Positions 29,671 through 40,443 are shown, counted from the stretch's first letter. The stretch is DNA of 64,000 bases from Polynucleobacter tropicus (GCF_013307225.1 NZ_CP028942.1:1116001-1180000); one strand, 5' to 3'. The notes: a model not told the origin generated them from the letters alone. Made by a program: numbers and translations.

Positions 29671-30321
29671 TTAGAAACCCGTTGTATCAACAGGGGCACC
29701 CGTCTTAGCGATTACCTCTTCCTTAGTAACGCCAGGAGCTAGCTCAACCAACTTCAGACCTTTTGGAGTGATATCCAATACACAAAGATCTGTGATGATC
29801 TTGCTAATGACCTTTACACCTGTCAGGGGTAATGTGCACTTAGGCAAAATTTTGAGCTCTTCTGTGCCATCTTTCTTTTTGGCAACGTGCTCCATCAAAA
29901 CAACCACATGCTTCACGCCGGCAACTAAGTCCATTGCACCGCCCATACCCTTCACCATCTTTCCTGGAATCATCCAGTTGGCTAAGTCGCCATGCTCACT
30001 CACTTGCATCGCACCCAAGATAGCGATGTTGATTTTTCCACCACGAATCATTCCAAAGGAATCAGCGGAAGAAAAAATTGAAGAACCAGGCAAAGTTGTA
30101 ACAGTTTGTTTACCAGCATTAATCAGATCAGCATCAATGGTTGCTTCTGTTGGGAATGGGCCAATACCCAACAAACCGTTCTCTGACTGAAGCCATACTT
30201 CCATATCTTTTGGCACATGGTTAGCTACCAATGTAGGCATACCAATACCGAGGTTCACGTAGTAACCGTCTTTTAATTCTTTAGCAGCACGCGCTGCCAT
30301 TTCATCTCTATTCCAAGGCAT
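29671..30321 (-). CDS. scoB: 3-oxoacid CoA-transferase subunit B
   Basis: A 216-residue subunit starting [16 protein letters not shown]. It has the catalytic glutamate in [13 protein letters not shown] and [17 protein letters not shown]. With ScoA it moves CoA from succinyl-CoA to acetoacetate. A longer frame begins at a TTG (30345), but the ATG at 30321 gives the family start and has GAGAG upstream. Located 27 bases after scoA. Confidence 0.92.
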   Translation of the reverse strand: MPWNRDEMAARAAKELKDGYYVNLGIGMPTLVANHVPKDMEVWLQSENGLLGIGPFPTEATIDADLINAGKQTVTTLPGSSIFSSADSFGMIRGGKINIAILGAMQVSEHGDLANWMIPGKMVKGMGGAMDLVAGVKHVVVLMEHVAKKKDGTEELKILPKCTLPLTGVKVISKIITDLCVLDITPKGLKLVELAPGVTKEEVIAKTGAPVDTTGF

Positions 30322-30348
30322 ATCGATCTCTCTAATTCTTTCCAATAA

Positions 30349-31047
30349 TTAAGAAGCTGAAAGCGTACGTTGCTCAATACGCTTCTCTGGAGTTTTATTA
30401 ATAACTAAGCGGTGTACATAAATGCCTGGAGTATGAATCTCATCAGGATGCAATTGACCGTTCTCCACAATCTCTTCCACTTCAGCTACAGTGATCTTGC
30501 CTGCCATTGCCACTACTGGATTGAAGTTACGCGCAGTGTAGCGATAAACTAAGTTGCCAGACTTATCTGCTTTCCATGCTTTCACTAAAGAAATATCTGA
30601 AACGATAGAACGCTCCATGATGTATTTCTCACCATCGAATTCTTTTTCTTCTTTGCCTTCAGCAACTAATGTACCTACACCCGTTTTTGTATAGAACGCA
30701 GGAATGCCACAACCACCAGCACGTAATTTTTCTGCCAATGTTCCTTGTGGCGTAAATTCCAACTCCAACTCACCTGCTAAGTATTGACGCTCAAACTCTT
30801 TGTTTTCGCCAACATAAGAGGCAACCATTTTCTTCACTTGGCGAGAATTCAATAACAAGCCCAAGCCAAAGCCATCAACGCCAGCATTATTTGCAATAGC
30901 AGTGAGATTTTGTGCGCCGAGATCCTTCACCGCCTGAATCAATGCCTCAGGAATGCCGCATAAACCAAAACCACCAACGGCAATTTTTTGGCCGTCCTTC
31001 AAAATATCCCGCAGGGCATCAACTGCCGATGGGTAAGTTTTATTCAT
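30349..31047 (-). CDS. scoA: 3-oxoacid CoA-transferase subunit A
   Basis: A 232-residue subunit starting [16 protein letters not shown] with the family motif [14 protein letters not shown] near residue 20 and [12 protein letters not shown] in the middle. The frame is open to 31146, but AGGACAAAAGTT precedes the ATG at 31047 and earlier residues are not conserved-looking. First gene of scoA-scoB; divergent from the ETF-QO gene. Confidence 0.92.
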   Translation of the reverse strand: MNKTYPSAVDALRDILKDGQKIAVGGFGLCGIPEALIQAVKDLGAQNLTAIANNAGVDGFGLGLLLNSRQVKKMVASYVGENKEFERQYLAGELELEFTPQGTLAEKLRAGGCGIPAFYTKTGVGTLVAEGKEEKEFDGEKYIMERSIVSDISLVKAWKADKSGNLVYRYTARNFNPVVAMAGKITVAEVEEIVENGQLHPDEIHTPGIYVHRLVINKTPEKRIEQRTLSAS

Positions 31048-31206
31048 AACTTTTGTCCTAATATTGCCGAAAATGGTAAAAAAGTAATCATAATGCTTTA
31101 GGCGCCCAAGCCCAGCCAGTCTTGGCACCAAACTAGTTTTGAGCACTTAGAACTAAACTATCTAAGCTGAAATACCCCATTTTTTAAGAAATCTCGGAGA
31201 ATTTGC

Positions 31207-32877
31207 ATGAATCCAGCCCAGTTACTAGAACAGTTCGGTCCTCGCGAATCCATGGACTATGACCTTGTAATCGTAGGGGGCGGACCCGCTGGTTTATCGA
31301 CTGCAATTCGAGCAAAACAGCTCGCCAATGAATCTGGGAAAGAAATCAGCGTCTGTGTATTAGAAAAAGGCTCTGAAATCGGCGCACATACTTTGTCTGG
31401 CGCTGTTATGGACCCTAAAGCCTTAACTGAGCTATTTCCGAACTGGAAAGAATTAGGCGCTCCACTACATACTGAAGTTAGTAAAGATCAATTTCTCTTT
31501 TTAACAAAAGACCATTCGTATCAAGTACCAAATTGGATGCTGCCGCAATGCTTCCAGAATGAAGGTAACTATATTGTCAGCCTCGCCAATGTCACCCGCT
31601 GGTTGGGAGAACAGGCTGAAGCGCTAGGTGTAGAAATTTTCCCAGGCTTTCCTGCTTCAGAAGTTTTATATAACGAACAAGGTGCTGTTGCTGGAGTCAT
31701 TACCGGTGCAATGGGCTTAGATAAAGAAGGTAACCCAACCGACCAGTTCCAGCTTGGTATGGAATTACGTGGCAAGTACACCCTATTTGCCGAAGGTGCA
31801 CGTGGTCACCTTGGCAAACAATTAATTTCTAAGTTCGCGTTAGATAAAGACTCTGATCCACAAAGCTACGGCATTGGCATTAAAGAGCTTTGGGAGGTAG
31901 AGCCATCCAAGAGCAAGCCTGGTTTAGTGGTTCATACAGCCGGCTGGCCTTTAGAGAGTGATACCTATGGTGGATCTTTTCTGTATCACTTAGGCGATAA
32001 CAAAGTAGCTGTGGGATTGGTTGTTGGCCTCTCCTATAAGAACCCCTACCTCTCACCTTTTGAAGAATTCCAACGCTATAAATTGCATCCGAAGATTCGT
32101 GAAACCTTTGAAGGCGGTAAACGTATTGCCTATGGCGCACGCGCATTAACTGCTGGTGGTTTAAATAGCCTGCCTAAAACAGTATTTCCTGGTGGTGCAC
32201 TGATTGGTTGCGATGCTGGCTTCTTAAATGCCTCTCGCATCAAAGGTAGTCACGCCGCCATTAAGACGGGCATGCTGGCTGCTGAAGCGGCTGTTGCCGC
32301 TTTAGCTGACAATCGCTCATCCGATGTGCTCGCAGGGTATCCAACTGCTTTCCAAAATAGTTGGTTGCATACCGAACTCAATCAAGCCCGCAACTTCAAA
32401 GCATGGATGTCCAAAGGACTTTATCTTGGGACGCTGATGGTTGGTCTTGAGCAGAAGGTATTGGGTGGCAATATGCCATGGACAGTGCACCTTAAGCACG
32501 CTGATCACGAGTGCCTCGAGCCAGCGGCACAACACAAGCCCATCGACTATCCAAAACCAGATGGCAAGATCAGTTTCGATCGCCTGTCTTCCGTATTTAT
32601 CTCCAATACCAATCATGCCGAGAGCCAGCCAGTCCACCTTACGCTGAAAGATGCGACTATTCCAGTAAGCCTTAATCTGAAGACTTACGCTGGTCCAGAG
32701 CAACGTTACTGCCCTGCTGGCGTTTATGAGTATGTTGAGGCAGACGGTCAACCCAAACTCCAGATCAACTCGCAGAACTGCGTGCACTGCAAAACCTGCG
32801 ATATCAAAGACCCAAGCCAAAATATTGTTTGGGTTACACCTGAAGGTGGCGGCGGACCAAATTACGGAGCAATGTAA
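31207..32877 (+). CDS. Electron transfer flavoprotein-ubiquinone oxidoreductase
   Basis: A 556-residue membrane-associated FAD/iron-sulfur enzyme that passes electrons from ETF to ubiquinone. The FAD fold is DLVIVGGGPAGLSTAIRA near residue 20; the 4Fe-4S ligands are one cysteine in RYCPAGVYEY and three in CVHCKTCDIKDP near the C-terminus. It fits with the acyl-CoA dehydrogenase genes nearby. The glyoxalase gene starts 3 bases after its stop. Confidence 0.93.
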   Translation: MNPAQLLEQFGPRESMDYDLVIVGGGPAGLSTAIRAKQLANESGKEISVCVLEKGSEIGAHTLSGAVMDPKALTELFPNWKELGAPLHTEVSKDQFLFLTKDHSYQVPNWMLPQCFQNEGNYIVSLANVTRWLGEQAEALGVEIFPGFPASEVLYNEQGAVAGVITGAMGLDKEGNPTDQFQLGMELRGKYTLFAEGARGHLGKQLISKFALDKDSDPQSYGIGIKELWEVEPSKSKPGLVVHTAGWPLESDTYGGSFLYHLGDNKVAVGLVVGLSYKNPYLSPFEEFQRYKLHPKIRETFEGGKRIAYGARALTAGGLNSLPKTVFPGGALIGCDAGFLNASRIKGSHAAIKTGMLAAEAAVAALADNRSSDVLAGYPTAFQNSWLHTELNQARNFKAWMSKGLYLGTLMVGLEQKVLGGNMPWTVHLKHADHECLEPAAQHKPIDYPKPDGKISFDRLSSVFISNTNHAESQPVHLTLKDATIPVSLNLKTYAGPEQRYCPAGVYEYVEADGQPKLQINSQNCVHCKTCDIKDPSQNIVWVTPEGGGGPNYGAM

Positions 32878-32880
32878 GTC

Positions 32881-33267
32881 ATGATGCTTTTACATACCAT
32901 GTTGCGTGTTGGTGATCTGCAGCGCTCAATTGATTTCTACACCAAAGTATTGGGCATGAATCTTTTACGCACTACTGAGCGACCAGAACAAAAATACTCT
33001 CTAGCATTTGTTGGCTTCGGAAAAGGCAATGCAGATGGTCAAGCAGAAATTGAGCTGACTTATAACCATGGTGTTCATTCTTATGACTTAGGTACCGCTT
33101 ATGGTCACATTGCTATTGGAGTACCCGATGCTTACGCTGCTTGTGAAAAGATTAAAGCAGTTGGCGGTAGCGTGACTCGTGAAGCTGGTCCTGTAGCCGG
33201 CGGAGATACCATCATCGCCTTTGTAACCGATCCAGATGGCTACAAAATCGAATTAATTCAACATTAG
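32881..33267 (+). CDS. gloA: Lactoylglutathione lyase (glyoxalase I)
   Basis: A 128-residue single-domain VOC enzyme that converts the methylglyoxal-glutathione hemithioacetal to lactoylglutathione. Signatures are [23 protein letters not shown] at the start, [15 protein letters not shown] and the ATG-HIAI metal region, and [14 protein letters not shown] at the end. Part of a tight plus-strand gene run. Confidence 0.93.
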   Translation: MMLLHTMLRVGDLQRSIDFYTKVLGMNLLRTTERPEQKYSLAFVGFGKGNADGQAEIELTYNHGVHSYDLGTAYGHIAIGVPDAYAACEKIKAVGGSVTREAGPVAGGDTIIAFVTDPDGYKIELIQH

Positions 33268-33269
33268 CA

Positions 33270-34439
33270 GTGAAAGAGTCTGGGCAGTTTCATCTCGAAA
33301 TACTCTCCAAGATATCTGATGTAACAGCGCCAGAATGGAATGGCCTACTTGCAGAAGATTCGGGTCCTTTCCTAAAGCATGAGTTTCTATCCTCGCTTGA
33401 AGAGACAGGTTGTGTTGGCAACAATACTGGATGGCAAATCGCCCATCTTGTTTTGAAATTGGATAACGAAATTGTCGGTGCAATGCCACTCTATTTAAAG
33501 CAACATTCTTATGGCGAGTATGTGTTTGATTGGTCATGGGCGCAGGCTTATGAGCAGCAAGGCATGAACTATTACCCCAAAGTTCTTTGCGCTATTCCTT
33601 TTACACCTGTTCAGGGCTCACGCCTGCTATCTAAACCAGAAATGAATAAAGAGCTAATTTATTCAAAACTGATTTCGGGACTGAAATCCTTGGTGATAAA
33701 CAATGAGCTATCTTCAGCACACATCTTATTTCCCCGAAAGGATGAGCTTGAGATACTGAATGAGCAAGGATTTTTACTAAGAGACTCCATTCAGTTTCAT
33801 TGGCATAACCAGGGCTATCAATCTTTTGAGCAATTTTTATCTTCACTCACCATGAAGAGACGCAAGAATATACGTCGCGAGCGCGAGTTTGTTGCAAGAC
33901 ACAATATTTCATTTAGGCATATCTCTGGGAGAGAATCCACTGACCAAGATTGGGAATTTTTCTACGCTTGTTATGCAAACACCTATTATGAGCATCAATC
34001 ACAACCCTACCTCAATGAAGCATTCTTTAAGCTTTGGGCTAAAAGACTCCCAGAAAATATACATTTGATTGTGTCCGAGAGAAATGGTGCTCCAATTGCA
34101 TCCTCATTGCTCGTTGTAGACACGTTGATGTCGAAAGCATATGGTCGTTATTGGGGTGCGCTTGAGCATGTTCCTCTTTTGCATTTTGAAACTGCCTACT
34201 ATCAAGCAATTGAATTTTGCATTGCTGCGAATATTCAAGCCTTTGAGGGTGGTGCACAAGGCGAACATAAGATGGCGCGTGGGTTCCTGCCAACTACGAT
34301 TCAATCCGCACATTTCATAAAAGACCCTAGATTTGCTAAGGCTGTTGAGCATTTCTTAGGAAGAGAGCATCAAGGTATAGAGGCTTATGTGGACGAGCTT
34401 GCTGAGCATAATCCACTGAAATCGTCTAAAGTACTCTAA
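33270..34439 (+). CDS. FemAB/GNAT-like acyltransferase family protein (PF04339 type)
   Basis: A 389-residue protein with paired GNAT-like folds, starting at a GTG (33270). Conserved features include GSRLL after PKVLCAIPFTPVQ, the SSLTMKRRKNIRRER motif near residue 195, and EGGAQGEHKMARGFLP near residue 330. Such proteins are annotated as peptidogalycan biosynthesis/recognition; no enzyme activity can be stated. It overlaps the next gene by one base. Confidence 0.82.
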   Translation: MKESGQFHLEILSKISDVTAPEWNGLLAEDSGPFLKHEFLSSLEETGCVGNNTGWQIAHLVLKLDNEIVGAMPLYLKQHSYGEYVFDWSWAQAYEQQGMNYYPKVLCAIPFTPVQGSRLLSKPEMNKELIYSKLISGLKSLVINNELSSAHILFPRKDELEILNEQGFLLRDSIQFHWHNQGYQSFEQFLSSLTMKRRKNIRREREFVARHNISFRHISGRESTDQDWEFFYACYANTYYEHQSQPYLNEAFFKLWAKRLPENIHLIVSERNGAPIASSLLVVDTLMSKAYGRYWGALEHVPLLHFETAYYQAIEFCIAANIQAFEGGAQGEHKMARGFLPTTIQSAHFIKDPRFAKAVEHFLGREHQGIEAYVDELAEHNPLKSSKVL

Positions 34440-34702
34440 TGAATTCTGAAAGCAATCCCCCCACCCAACAAGACGGCTCACACTCCCTCTCAACCGGAGA
34501 TGATGAGTCTGATTCACCTTGCATTGGGATTTGCACTACTCTTTATGATGAGATTTGCCAGGGATGCGGACGAACTCTTAATGAAGTAAGTAACTGGGTG
34601 TTTTTTTCTGATGAAGAGAAGGCATCGGTGTGGAAGCGTATCCGCGAAGACGGTACAGCTATGCGCTTTCAGCGCCAGCTCAAAGAAAATAAGCCCACTT
34701 GA
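34439..34702 (+). CDS. DUF1289 small cysteine-containing protein
   Basis: An 87-residue protein whose core PCIGICTTLYDEICQGCGRTLNE carries four cysteines, suggesting metal or iron-sulfur binding, followed by W.FFSDEEKASVWKRI. Family function is unknown. Its TGA stop lies in the loop of the terminator hairpin, so the last codons are part of the stem. It overlaps the upstream gene by one base. Confidence 0.85.
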   Translation: MNSESNPPTQQDGSHSLSTGDDESDSPCIGICTTLYDEICQGCGRTLNEVSNWVFFSDEEKASVWKRIREDGTAMRFQRQLKENKPT

Positions 34703-34718
34703 TAGTGGGCTTATTTTT
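34688..34718. terminator. Terminator overlapping the DUF1289 stop codon
   Basis: A perfect 12-bp stem (34688-34699 with 34704-34715) and a four-base loop that contains the start of the TGA stop, followed by TTTTT. It also separates the convergent ybiT gene. Confidence 0.85.
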
Positions 34719-34742
34719 AACTGAACTCTAAACTTAGTTCTA

Positions 34743-36350
34743 TTAACCAGCTAAGGCTTGACTGCGCAAGTACTCTTCATAAGTACCAGAGTAGTCCTCA
34801 ACTGTGCCATCCATTTTAACTTCTAAGATACGGTTAGCTAAGGCTTGAACAAATTCACGGTCATGAGAAACGAATATTAAGGTGCCCTCGAATTTCTCAA
34901 GCGCGATTTGTAAACTCTCGATTGACTCCATATCCATGTGATTGGTTGGCTCGTCCATTGCGAGAACATTATGCTTTTGGAGCATCAATTTACCCCAAAT
35001 CATGCGCCCCTTCTCACCACCAGATAACACTTTGACATCCTTGCCAATGTCGTCGCCCGAGAACAGTAAGCGGCCTAGAGTGCCACGCACCACTTGGTCA
35101 TCATCACCAGTATTACGCCAATTGCTCATCCACTCCATAAGTGTTTCTTCTTTGGCGAAGAGCTCTGTATTGTCCTGAGGCATGACACCCACATTCGCAT
35201 TCTCAGCCCACTTCACATCACCGCTATCAGCAGCGATACCATCAAAACGTTTGCTTAGAATAGTTTTAAGTAAAGTGGTTTTACCGGCACCGTTTTGTCC
35301 GATGATGGCAATCTTCTCGCCTGCACGAATGCCCAGCTTCAGATTCTTGAAGATGGTTCTATCGTAAGCCTTAGTAAGCGCATTGCACTCCACTGCCATG
35401 TTGTGTAACTTTTTCTCATAGTCAAAACGAATAAATGGGTTTTGACGAGAGGACGGCTTAATTTCAGCGATCTCTATTTTTTCCAACTGACGTTGACGCG
35501 ATGTTGCTTGGCGCGCTTTAGAAGCATTTGCGGAGAAGCGACTAACGAATGCCTGTAATTCAGCAATCTTCTCTTTAGCCTTGGCATTCGAGGCCAACTG
35601 CTGCGCTCTTGCCTGGGTAGATGCCAACATGTAAGAGTCATAGTTCCCTGGATAAACCTTCAAGGTTCCATAATCCATATCAGCCATATGCGTACACACT
35701 TCATTTAGAAAGTGTCGATCGTGGGAAATTATGATGATGGTGCTATTAAATTGATTAAGAATCTCTTCCAACCAGTGAATAGAGTGAATATCCAAGTTAT
35801 TGGTTGGTTCGTCCAACAACAAGACGTCCGGGTCAGAGAACAAAGCTTGGGCTAGCAACACACGCAGCTTCCAACCGGGTGCAACATTGCTCATGGGGCC
35901 GTTGTGTTGCTCAATCGGAATACCAATACCCAATAACAACTCACCTGCTTTTGCTTCAGCTGTATAGCCACCGTACTCTGCATACTTACCTTCAAGCTCT
36001 GCAGCCTTCATGTAATCTTCATCGCTAGCTTCTGGGTTCGCATAAATAGCATCGCGCTCAGCGGCGGCTTTCCACATCTCTTCGTGACCCATCATCACTA
36101 CATCGAGAACGCGAACATCTTCGTAGGCAAACTGATCCTGACGCAATTTACCCAAGCGGATGCCTGGATCTAAGCTTACGTTTCCGCTTGAGGGCTCTAA
36201 CTCGCCTCCGAGAATTTTCATGAAAGTGGATTTACCGCAGCCGTTGGCGCCAATCAAGCCATAGCGATTACCGCCGCCAAACTTGACGGAAATATTTTCA
36301 AACAGAGGCTTTGCCCCAAACTGCATGGTGATATTAGATGCGGACAGCAC
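34743..36350 (-). CDS. ybiT: ABC-F family ATPase, YbiT type
   Basis: A 535-residue soluble protein with two ABC domains: Walker [13 protein letters not shown] and [12 protein letters not shown], signature LSGGEKGRM in the second, and Walker [13 protein letters not shown] and [12 protein letters not shown]. The start reads [20 protein letters not shown], close to E. coli YbiT, and uses GTG at 36350. ABC-F proteins act on the ribosome rather than as transporters (family knowledge). Confidence 0.9.
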   Translation of the reverse strand: MLSASNITMQFGAKPLFENISVKFGGGNRYGLIGANGCGKSTFMKILGGELEPSSGNVSLDPGIRLGKLRQDQFAYEDVRVLDVVMMGHEEMWKAAAERDAIYANPEASDEDYMKAAELEGKYAEYGGYTAEAKAGELLLGIGIPIEQHNGPMSNVAPGWKLRVLLAQALFSDPDVLLLDEPTNNLDIHSIHWLEEILNQFNSTIIIISHDRHFLNEVCTHMADMDYGTLKVYPGNYDSYMLASTQARAQQLASNAKAKEKIAELQAFVSRFSANASKARQATSRQRQLEKIEIAEIKPSSRQNPFIRFDYEKKLHNMAVECNALTKAYDRTIFKNLKLGIRAGEKIAIIGQNGAGKTTLLKTILSKRFDGIAADSGDVKWAENANVGVMPQDNTELFAKEETLMEWMSNWRNTGDDDQVVRGTLGRLLFSGDDIGKDVKVLSGGEKGRMIWGKLMLQKHNVLAMDEPTNHMDMESIESLQIALEKFEGTLIFVSHDREFVQALANRILEVKMDGTVEDYSGTYEEYLRSQALAG

Positions 36351-36474
36351 GGATGTTTCTCTAACTTTCTATGAATCAAGTGGAACAAATGCGCATTGAT
36401 AATGCGGCCTCATTTGAGGCAAAGACCATTATTTTAACGGTTTAGCGCCTCAAAAGGCTAAGTGTGACGCCCGC

Positions 36475-37185
36475 TTAGACTTTGACCCGAAATGGCGTGA
36501 AATTCGTATGAATATCGTAATAATCTTCGTTTTCCTTGCGTTTAAGGAAATTTACAACCCAATACGTTAAGGGTGTAGCCAAGACTTCCCAGCCCGTTTT
36601 TAGAGCATATTGAGCCAAAGCCACTGCGATTACCTCATGAGTCGGCCAAATGCCATAGAAAGCCAACATATAAAAGAATGATGAATCAACCAACTCACCA
36701 ACTGCAGTAGAGCCTATAGTGCGCATCCAAAGATAGCGACCTTGCGTCCAAATTTTCATTTTGGCCAAAACAAAGCTATTCGTAAAACTGCCACACCAGA
36801 ATGAAAACATTGAAGCTAATGCGATGCGCCAAGAATTCCCAAAAACGGTTTCTAAGCCATGTTGATAATTAGCCATGTATTCACCTGGCGCAACAGGTAA
36901 GGCAATTACAATCTGCGCCATGATTGCAGCAAATAGTAATGCTGCAAATCCAGCCCAAACTGCTCTTCGATCGTAAGCATATCCATATACTTCGGTCAAA
37001 ATATCGCCGAAGAAATAAGAAATTGGGAAAAATAGGATACCCCCACCAAAAGGCAATTCACCAAAATACGGCAAATTAACTACCGCAGCTTTCCCAGCCC
37101 CAATAAAGTTTGAGCACAACAAGACAACCACAAAAGCAGTCAGAATCAAGTCGTAGTAGCGGTGATGTCTTCTTAGCGTGTCCAT
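36475..37185 (-). CDS. Queuosine precursor transporter YhhQ-type
   Basis: A 236-residue membrane protein with about six hydrophobic spans; conserved parts include FFPISYFFGDILTEVYGY and the AYALKTGWEVLATPLTY end. The family imports 7-cyano-7-deazaguanine or similar queuosine precursors in E. coli. I found no riboswitch in the 102 bases upstream. Divergent from the acyl-CoA dehydrogenase gene. Confidence 0.87.
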   Translation of the reverse strand: MDTLRRHHRYYDLILTAFVVVLLCSNFIGAGKAAVVNLPYFGELPFGGGILFFPISYFFGDILTEVYGYAYDRRAVWAGFAALLFAAIMAQIVIALPVAPGEYMANYQHGLETVFGNSWRIALASMFSFWCGSFTNSFVLAKMKIWTQGRYLWMRTIGSTAVGELVDSSFFYMLAFYGIWPTHEVIAVALAQYALKTGWEVLATPLTYWVVNFLKRKENEDYYDIHTNFTPFRVKV

Positions 37186-37287
37186 GGGTCTAAAAAATGG
37201 ATAATAGAGAAAGAATATCCCCTTTCAGCTAACCTCGCTGAGGGTTGGATAAATAAATACCAGCAATAACCAGGATGACTAAAGACG

Positions 37288-38466
37288 ATGAGTAAAGCGA
37301 GCTTTAATTGGGAAGACCCCCTTCTACTAGACACACAACTAAGCGAAGACGAGCGCATGGTGCGAGATGCTGCAGCCGAATACGCGCAAGGTCGTTTAAT
37401 GCCACGTATTTTGGACGCGTATCGCAATGAGACAACAGATCCTGCCATCTTCCGTGAAATGGGTGAACTAGGCCTACTAGGCATTACCATTCCAGAACAA
37501 TACGGCGGAGCCAATCTTAACTATGTCTCTTACGGCTTAATTGCCCGCGAAATTGAACGAGTTGATTCTGGTTATCGCTCTATGATGAGCGTTCAATCTT
37601 CATTGGTAATGGTTCCCATCAATGAGTTCGGCAGTGAAGCACAAAAACAAAAATACCTTCCTAAATTGGCAAGTGGTGAATGGATTGGCTGCTTTGGCCT
37701 AACTGAACCGAACTATGGTTCCGACGCTGGCGGCATGATCACGAGAGCGAAAAAAGTTCCTGGAGGTTTCTCACTGACTGGCTCAAAAATGTGGATCTCC
37801 AACGCTCCGATTGCGGATGTATTTGTGGTGTGGGCCAAAAATGATGAAGGCGTCATTCGTGGCTACATCCTAGAAAAAGGTATGAAAGGCCTGAGCGCTC
37901 CGAAGATTAGCGGCAAGATGGGACTACGCGCCTCCATCACCGGTGAAATCGTGATGGATGAAGTCTTCGTTCCCGCTGAAAATGAGTTCCCTGAAATTAC
38001 TGGCCTCAAAGGACCGTTTACCTGCCTTAACTCAGCACGCTACGGCATCTCTTGGGGCGCATTAGGTGCTGCCGAATGGTGCTGGCATGCAGCGCGTCAA
38101 TACACCATGGATCGCAAGCAATTTGGCAAACCTCTAGCATCCAATCAGCTGATTCAGAAAAAGTTAGCAGACATGCAAACGGAGATCGCCTTGGCACTAC
38201 AAGGATGCTTGCGCTTAGGCCGCATGAAAGATGAAGGTATTGCAGCGCCTGAGATTACCTCCATCATGAAACGCAACTCCTGCGGCAAATCATTGGATAT
38301 TGCACGCATGGCGCGCGATATGCATGGCGGCAACGGTATCTCTGATGAATATGGCGTAGTACGTCATATGATGAACCTAGAAGTTGTCAACACCTACGAA
38401 GGTACGCATGATATTCATGCCCTCATCTTGGGTCGCGCACAAACAGGTATTCAAGCTTTTAGTTAA
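37288..38466 (+). CDS. gcdH: Glutaryl-CoA dehydrogenase (acyl-CoA dehydrogenase family)
   Basis: A 392-residue FAD enzyme. The [15 protein letters not shown] and [16 protein letters not shown] blocks bind FAD and substrate, and the catalytic base is the glutamate in [19 protein letters not shown]. The sequence pattern fits glutaryl-CoA dehydrogenase, which yields crotonyl-CoA and CO2 and feeds electrons to ETF. It overlaps the convergent mnmH by 8 bases. Confidence 0.87.
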   Translation: MSKASFNWEDPLLLDTQLSEDERMVRDAAAEYAQGRLMPRILDAYRNETTDPAIFREMGELGLLGITIPEQYGGANLNYVSYGLIAREIERVDSGYRSMMSVQSSLVMVPINEFGSEAQKQKYLPKLASGEWIGCFGLTEPNYGSDAGGMITRAKKVPGGFSLTGSKMWISNAPIADVFVVWAKNDEGVIRGYILEKGMKGLSAPKISGKMGLRASITGEIVMDEVFVPAENEFPEITGLKGPFTCLNSARYGISWGALGAAEWCWHAARQYTMDRKQFGKPLASNQLIQKKLADMQTEIALALQGCLRLGRMKDEGIAAPEITSIMKRNSCGKSLDIARMARDMHGGNGISDEYGVVRHMMNLEVVNTYEGTHDIHALILGRAQTGIQAFS

Positions 38467-39535
38467 GTTTTAGCTTGCTGACGATGGCCTTAGCCGCTTT
38501 TGCAAAGGCCTCGTCACTATCATCTTCTAGCTGCACAAAGTGATCAATGTTGTATTGGGGAAAGTTGCGCACAATAGAAGATTGATACGATGGATCGTAG
38601 TGTTTTATTAAAAGCTCCTCAACCAAGCTTGGGAACTGCCCAGCATCAATCGCTTCATTCCATTTGGCTATCTGCACTTTTCCATAGTGAGCTGTTAATA
38701 GCGCTAACTTGGCCTTAAAGTTGTCCGTGTCAGTCAAAAAATGATGGTATTCACGTATCAACCAAGAGACACGTGTGTGTGGGGTTGACCTCAACTCAAT
38801 ACAGGCGCCACTGCGAATCTTTTCCATTAAGGTATCAGGCACATGAAGTCCGCCTACCTTCTTGCTTTCGGACTCAACAAGCACAGGCCTAGAGGGGTCG
38901 AGAGCTCGCAGAGCGTTCCATAAGGCTGTCTCAAACCCTTTTTGGGATGGCTGTTCAATATTAGGCTCATTACCCAAAACAGATCCTCGATGAATCGCCA
39001 ACGCCTCAAGATCCAATATCTGAGCGCCATAGTTACGCGCCTCTTGCAGCACCCGAGTCTTGCCGCTACCAGTCATACCGCAAATTACCTGGAAGGAAAA
39101 TTGCTTAGCTGCCTCATCCAAACCATCAATCACCGTGCGACGAAAGCCTTGGTAGCCACCTTCTAATTGCATGGCTTTCCAACCAATGCGATTGAGGATG
39201 TGAGTAAAGGCACCGCTACGCTCACCACCGCGCCAGCAATAAACTAAAGGACGCCATGTACGCGGAAACTCTTGGAAATGTTTCTCTAAATGATTGGCAA
39301 TATTGCGAGAGACTAAAGCAGCACCTAACTTCTTGGCAGCAAAAGGAGAATCTTGTTTATATAAAGTACCGATCTGTGCCCGCTCTTCATTATCGAGAAC
39401 TGGGTAGTTCACCGCACCAGGAATATGATCTAAGGCGAATTCCGCTGGTGATCGCACGTCAATAACGCAATCAAAGGAATCTAACTCAGCAAGGAATTGA
39501 TCCAGCCTTAAGATCTGAGGATTGCCTGGTTGCAT
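38459..39535 (-). CDS. mnmH: tRNA 2-selenouridine synthase
   Basis: A 358-residue enzyme (SelU/YbbB) with an N-terminal rhodanese domain, catalytic C100 in [12 protein letters not shown], and a P-loop [12 protein letters not shown] at about 152-163. It replaces sulfur in 2-thiouridine of tRNA with selenium. The pathway needs selenophosphate from SelD, which is not in this window. The thioesterase gene follows 9 bases later in transcription. Confidence 0.9.
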   Translation of the reverse strand: MQPGNPQILRLDQFLAELDSFDCVIDVRSPAEFALDHIPGAVNYPVLDNEERAQIGTLYKQDSPFAAKKLGAALVSRNIANHLEKHFQEFPRTWRPLVYCWRGGERSGAFTHILNRIGWKAMQLEGGYQGFRRTVIDGLDEAAKQFSFQVICGMTGSGKTRVLQEARNYGAQILDLEALAIHRGSVLGNEPNIEQPSQKGFETALWNALRALDPSRPVLVESESKKVGGLHVPDTLMEKIRSGACIELRSTPHTRVSWLIREYHHFLTDTDNFKAKLALLTAHYGKVQIAKWNEAIDAGQFPSLVEELLIKHYDPSYQSSIVRNFPQYNIDHFVQLEDDSDEAFAKAAKAIVSKLKLN

Positions 39536-39544
39536 GCCGCCTAT

Positions 39545-39964
39545 TTAGCCAATCTTTTGCAAAACATGCTCAGGCCAAGGTGCTGATTTATTGGTGGTGA
39601 GGTCAACCCAAACCATAGTTGCCCCGCCTATAGCCACCTCTTCATTAGGTTCAGTAGTCAAGGCCATGCTCGTATAAACATCCATACTAGTGCGCCCAAT
39701 CGCGCCAATAGATGTTTTCAGAATCAAATCGCCGGGATATGAAAGCTGCTTATAGAAATTACAAAAGCCATTCATCATCAACATTGATTCTTGGCCTGGT
39801 GCAACTTGATACCCCAAAGAAGTAATCCACTCTACTCGGGCTTGCTCCATGTAGCGAAAGTAGATCGTGTTATTTACATGGCCATAAGCATCCATGTCGC
39901 CCCACCGAATTGGCGCGACCATTTCATGAACTAATTTTCGCTCTTCAGGAATGGCAATGCGCAT
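39545..39964 (-). CDS. Acyl-CoA thioesterase, YbgC/4HBT family
   Basis: A 139-residue hotdog protein with WGDMDAYGHVNNTIYFRYMEQARVEW-type motif: the aspartate in GDMDAYGH and the following HVNN mark the catalytic site of the 4-hydroxybenzoyl-CoA thioesterase-like family. Its acyl substrate is unknown. It lies between mnmH and the DUF442 gene, with a 24-base gap to the latter. Confidence 0.82.
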   Translation of the reverse strand: MRIAIPEERKLVHEMVAPIRWGDMDAYGHVNNTIYFRYMEQARVEWITSLGYQVAPGQESMLMMNGFCNFYKQLSYPGDLILKTSIGAIGRTSMDVYTSMALTTEPNEEVAIGGATMVWVDLTTNKSAPWPEHVLQKIG

Positions 39965-39988
39965 CTAGTAGTCGCTATAACAATCGAA

Positions 39989-40333
39989 TTATCTTACTTG
40001 CAAAGCAAGTTGATACAAGTTTGTCGAGCGTGCCCCTGAACGGCAAAACGCCAGCACAGGGCCAGGTAAGGTTTTTAGCAAACGCGCCATCTCGATCACC
40101 TGCTCTGGCGTAATGGCACCAGAAACAACGGGTAGATACACATAGTTCAAGCCCAACTTTTCTGCTTCAGCTTGAATATCGGCATTTTTAGGCTGTTCTG
40201 GGCCACCTTCTCCGTCTGGGCGATTATTGATAACGCTCTTGTAGCCCTGCTTTGCAATTTCAGCCAAATGGGCAGGCTCGATTTGACCTAAAGTACCAAA
40301 CTGATCGTTGTGGCATGCAATTGGAAGACTCAT
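39989..40333 (-). CDS. DUF442/TIGR01244 protein, phosphatase/sulfurtransferase-like half of Blh
   Basis: A 114-residue protein from the ATG at 40333 (ribosome site AAGGGA just upstream; the frame is open to 40372). FGTLGQIEPAHLAEIAKQGYKSVINNR and the CX5R loop FCRSGARSTNL match the N-terminal domain of the Blh proteins that accompany persulfide dioxygenases. In Blh this domain is fused to the MBL dioxygenase; here it is separate. It lies at the downstream end of the sulfur island, so a role in persulfide handling is inferred. Confidence 0.8.
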   Translation of the reverse strand: MSLPIACHNDQFGTLGQIEPAHLAEIAKQGYKSVINNRPDGEGGPEQPKNADIQAEAEKLGLNYVYLPVVSGAITPEQVIEMARLLKTLPGPVLAFCRSGARSTNLYQLALQVR

Positions 40334-40403
40334 GACATCCCTTGATTTAAATATGTTTTTAAAAAAATTCATTGAATAGTGAACAGCAATATTTTAATAA
40401 GTA

Positions 40404-40443
40404 TTGATCTATTGGATCCAGTTGATCTATTGGATCTATTGAT
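40404..40443. repeat. Tandem 18-bp-period direct repeat
   Basis: TTGATCTATTGGATC occurs at 40404-40418 and again at 40422-40436, followed by a partial third unit (TATTGAT). It lies exactly at the end of the last YeeE/YedE gene (stop 40443-40445). Confidence 0.75.

Noticed and set aside
36407..36420. GCCTCA-TT-TGAGGC hairpin between yhhQ and ybiT as a terminator
   Set aside because: No T-tract follows it on either strand, so termination is not supported.
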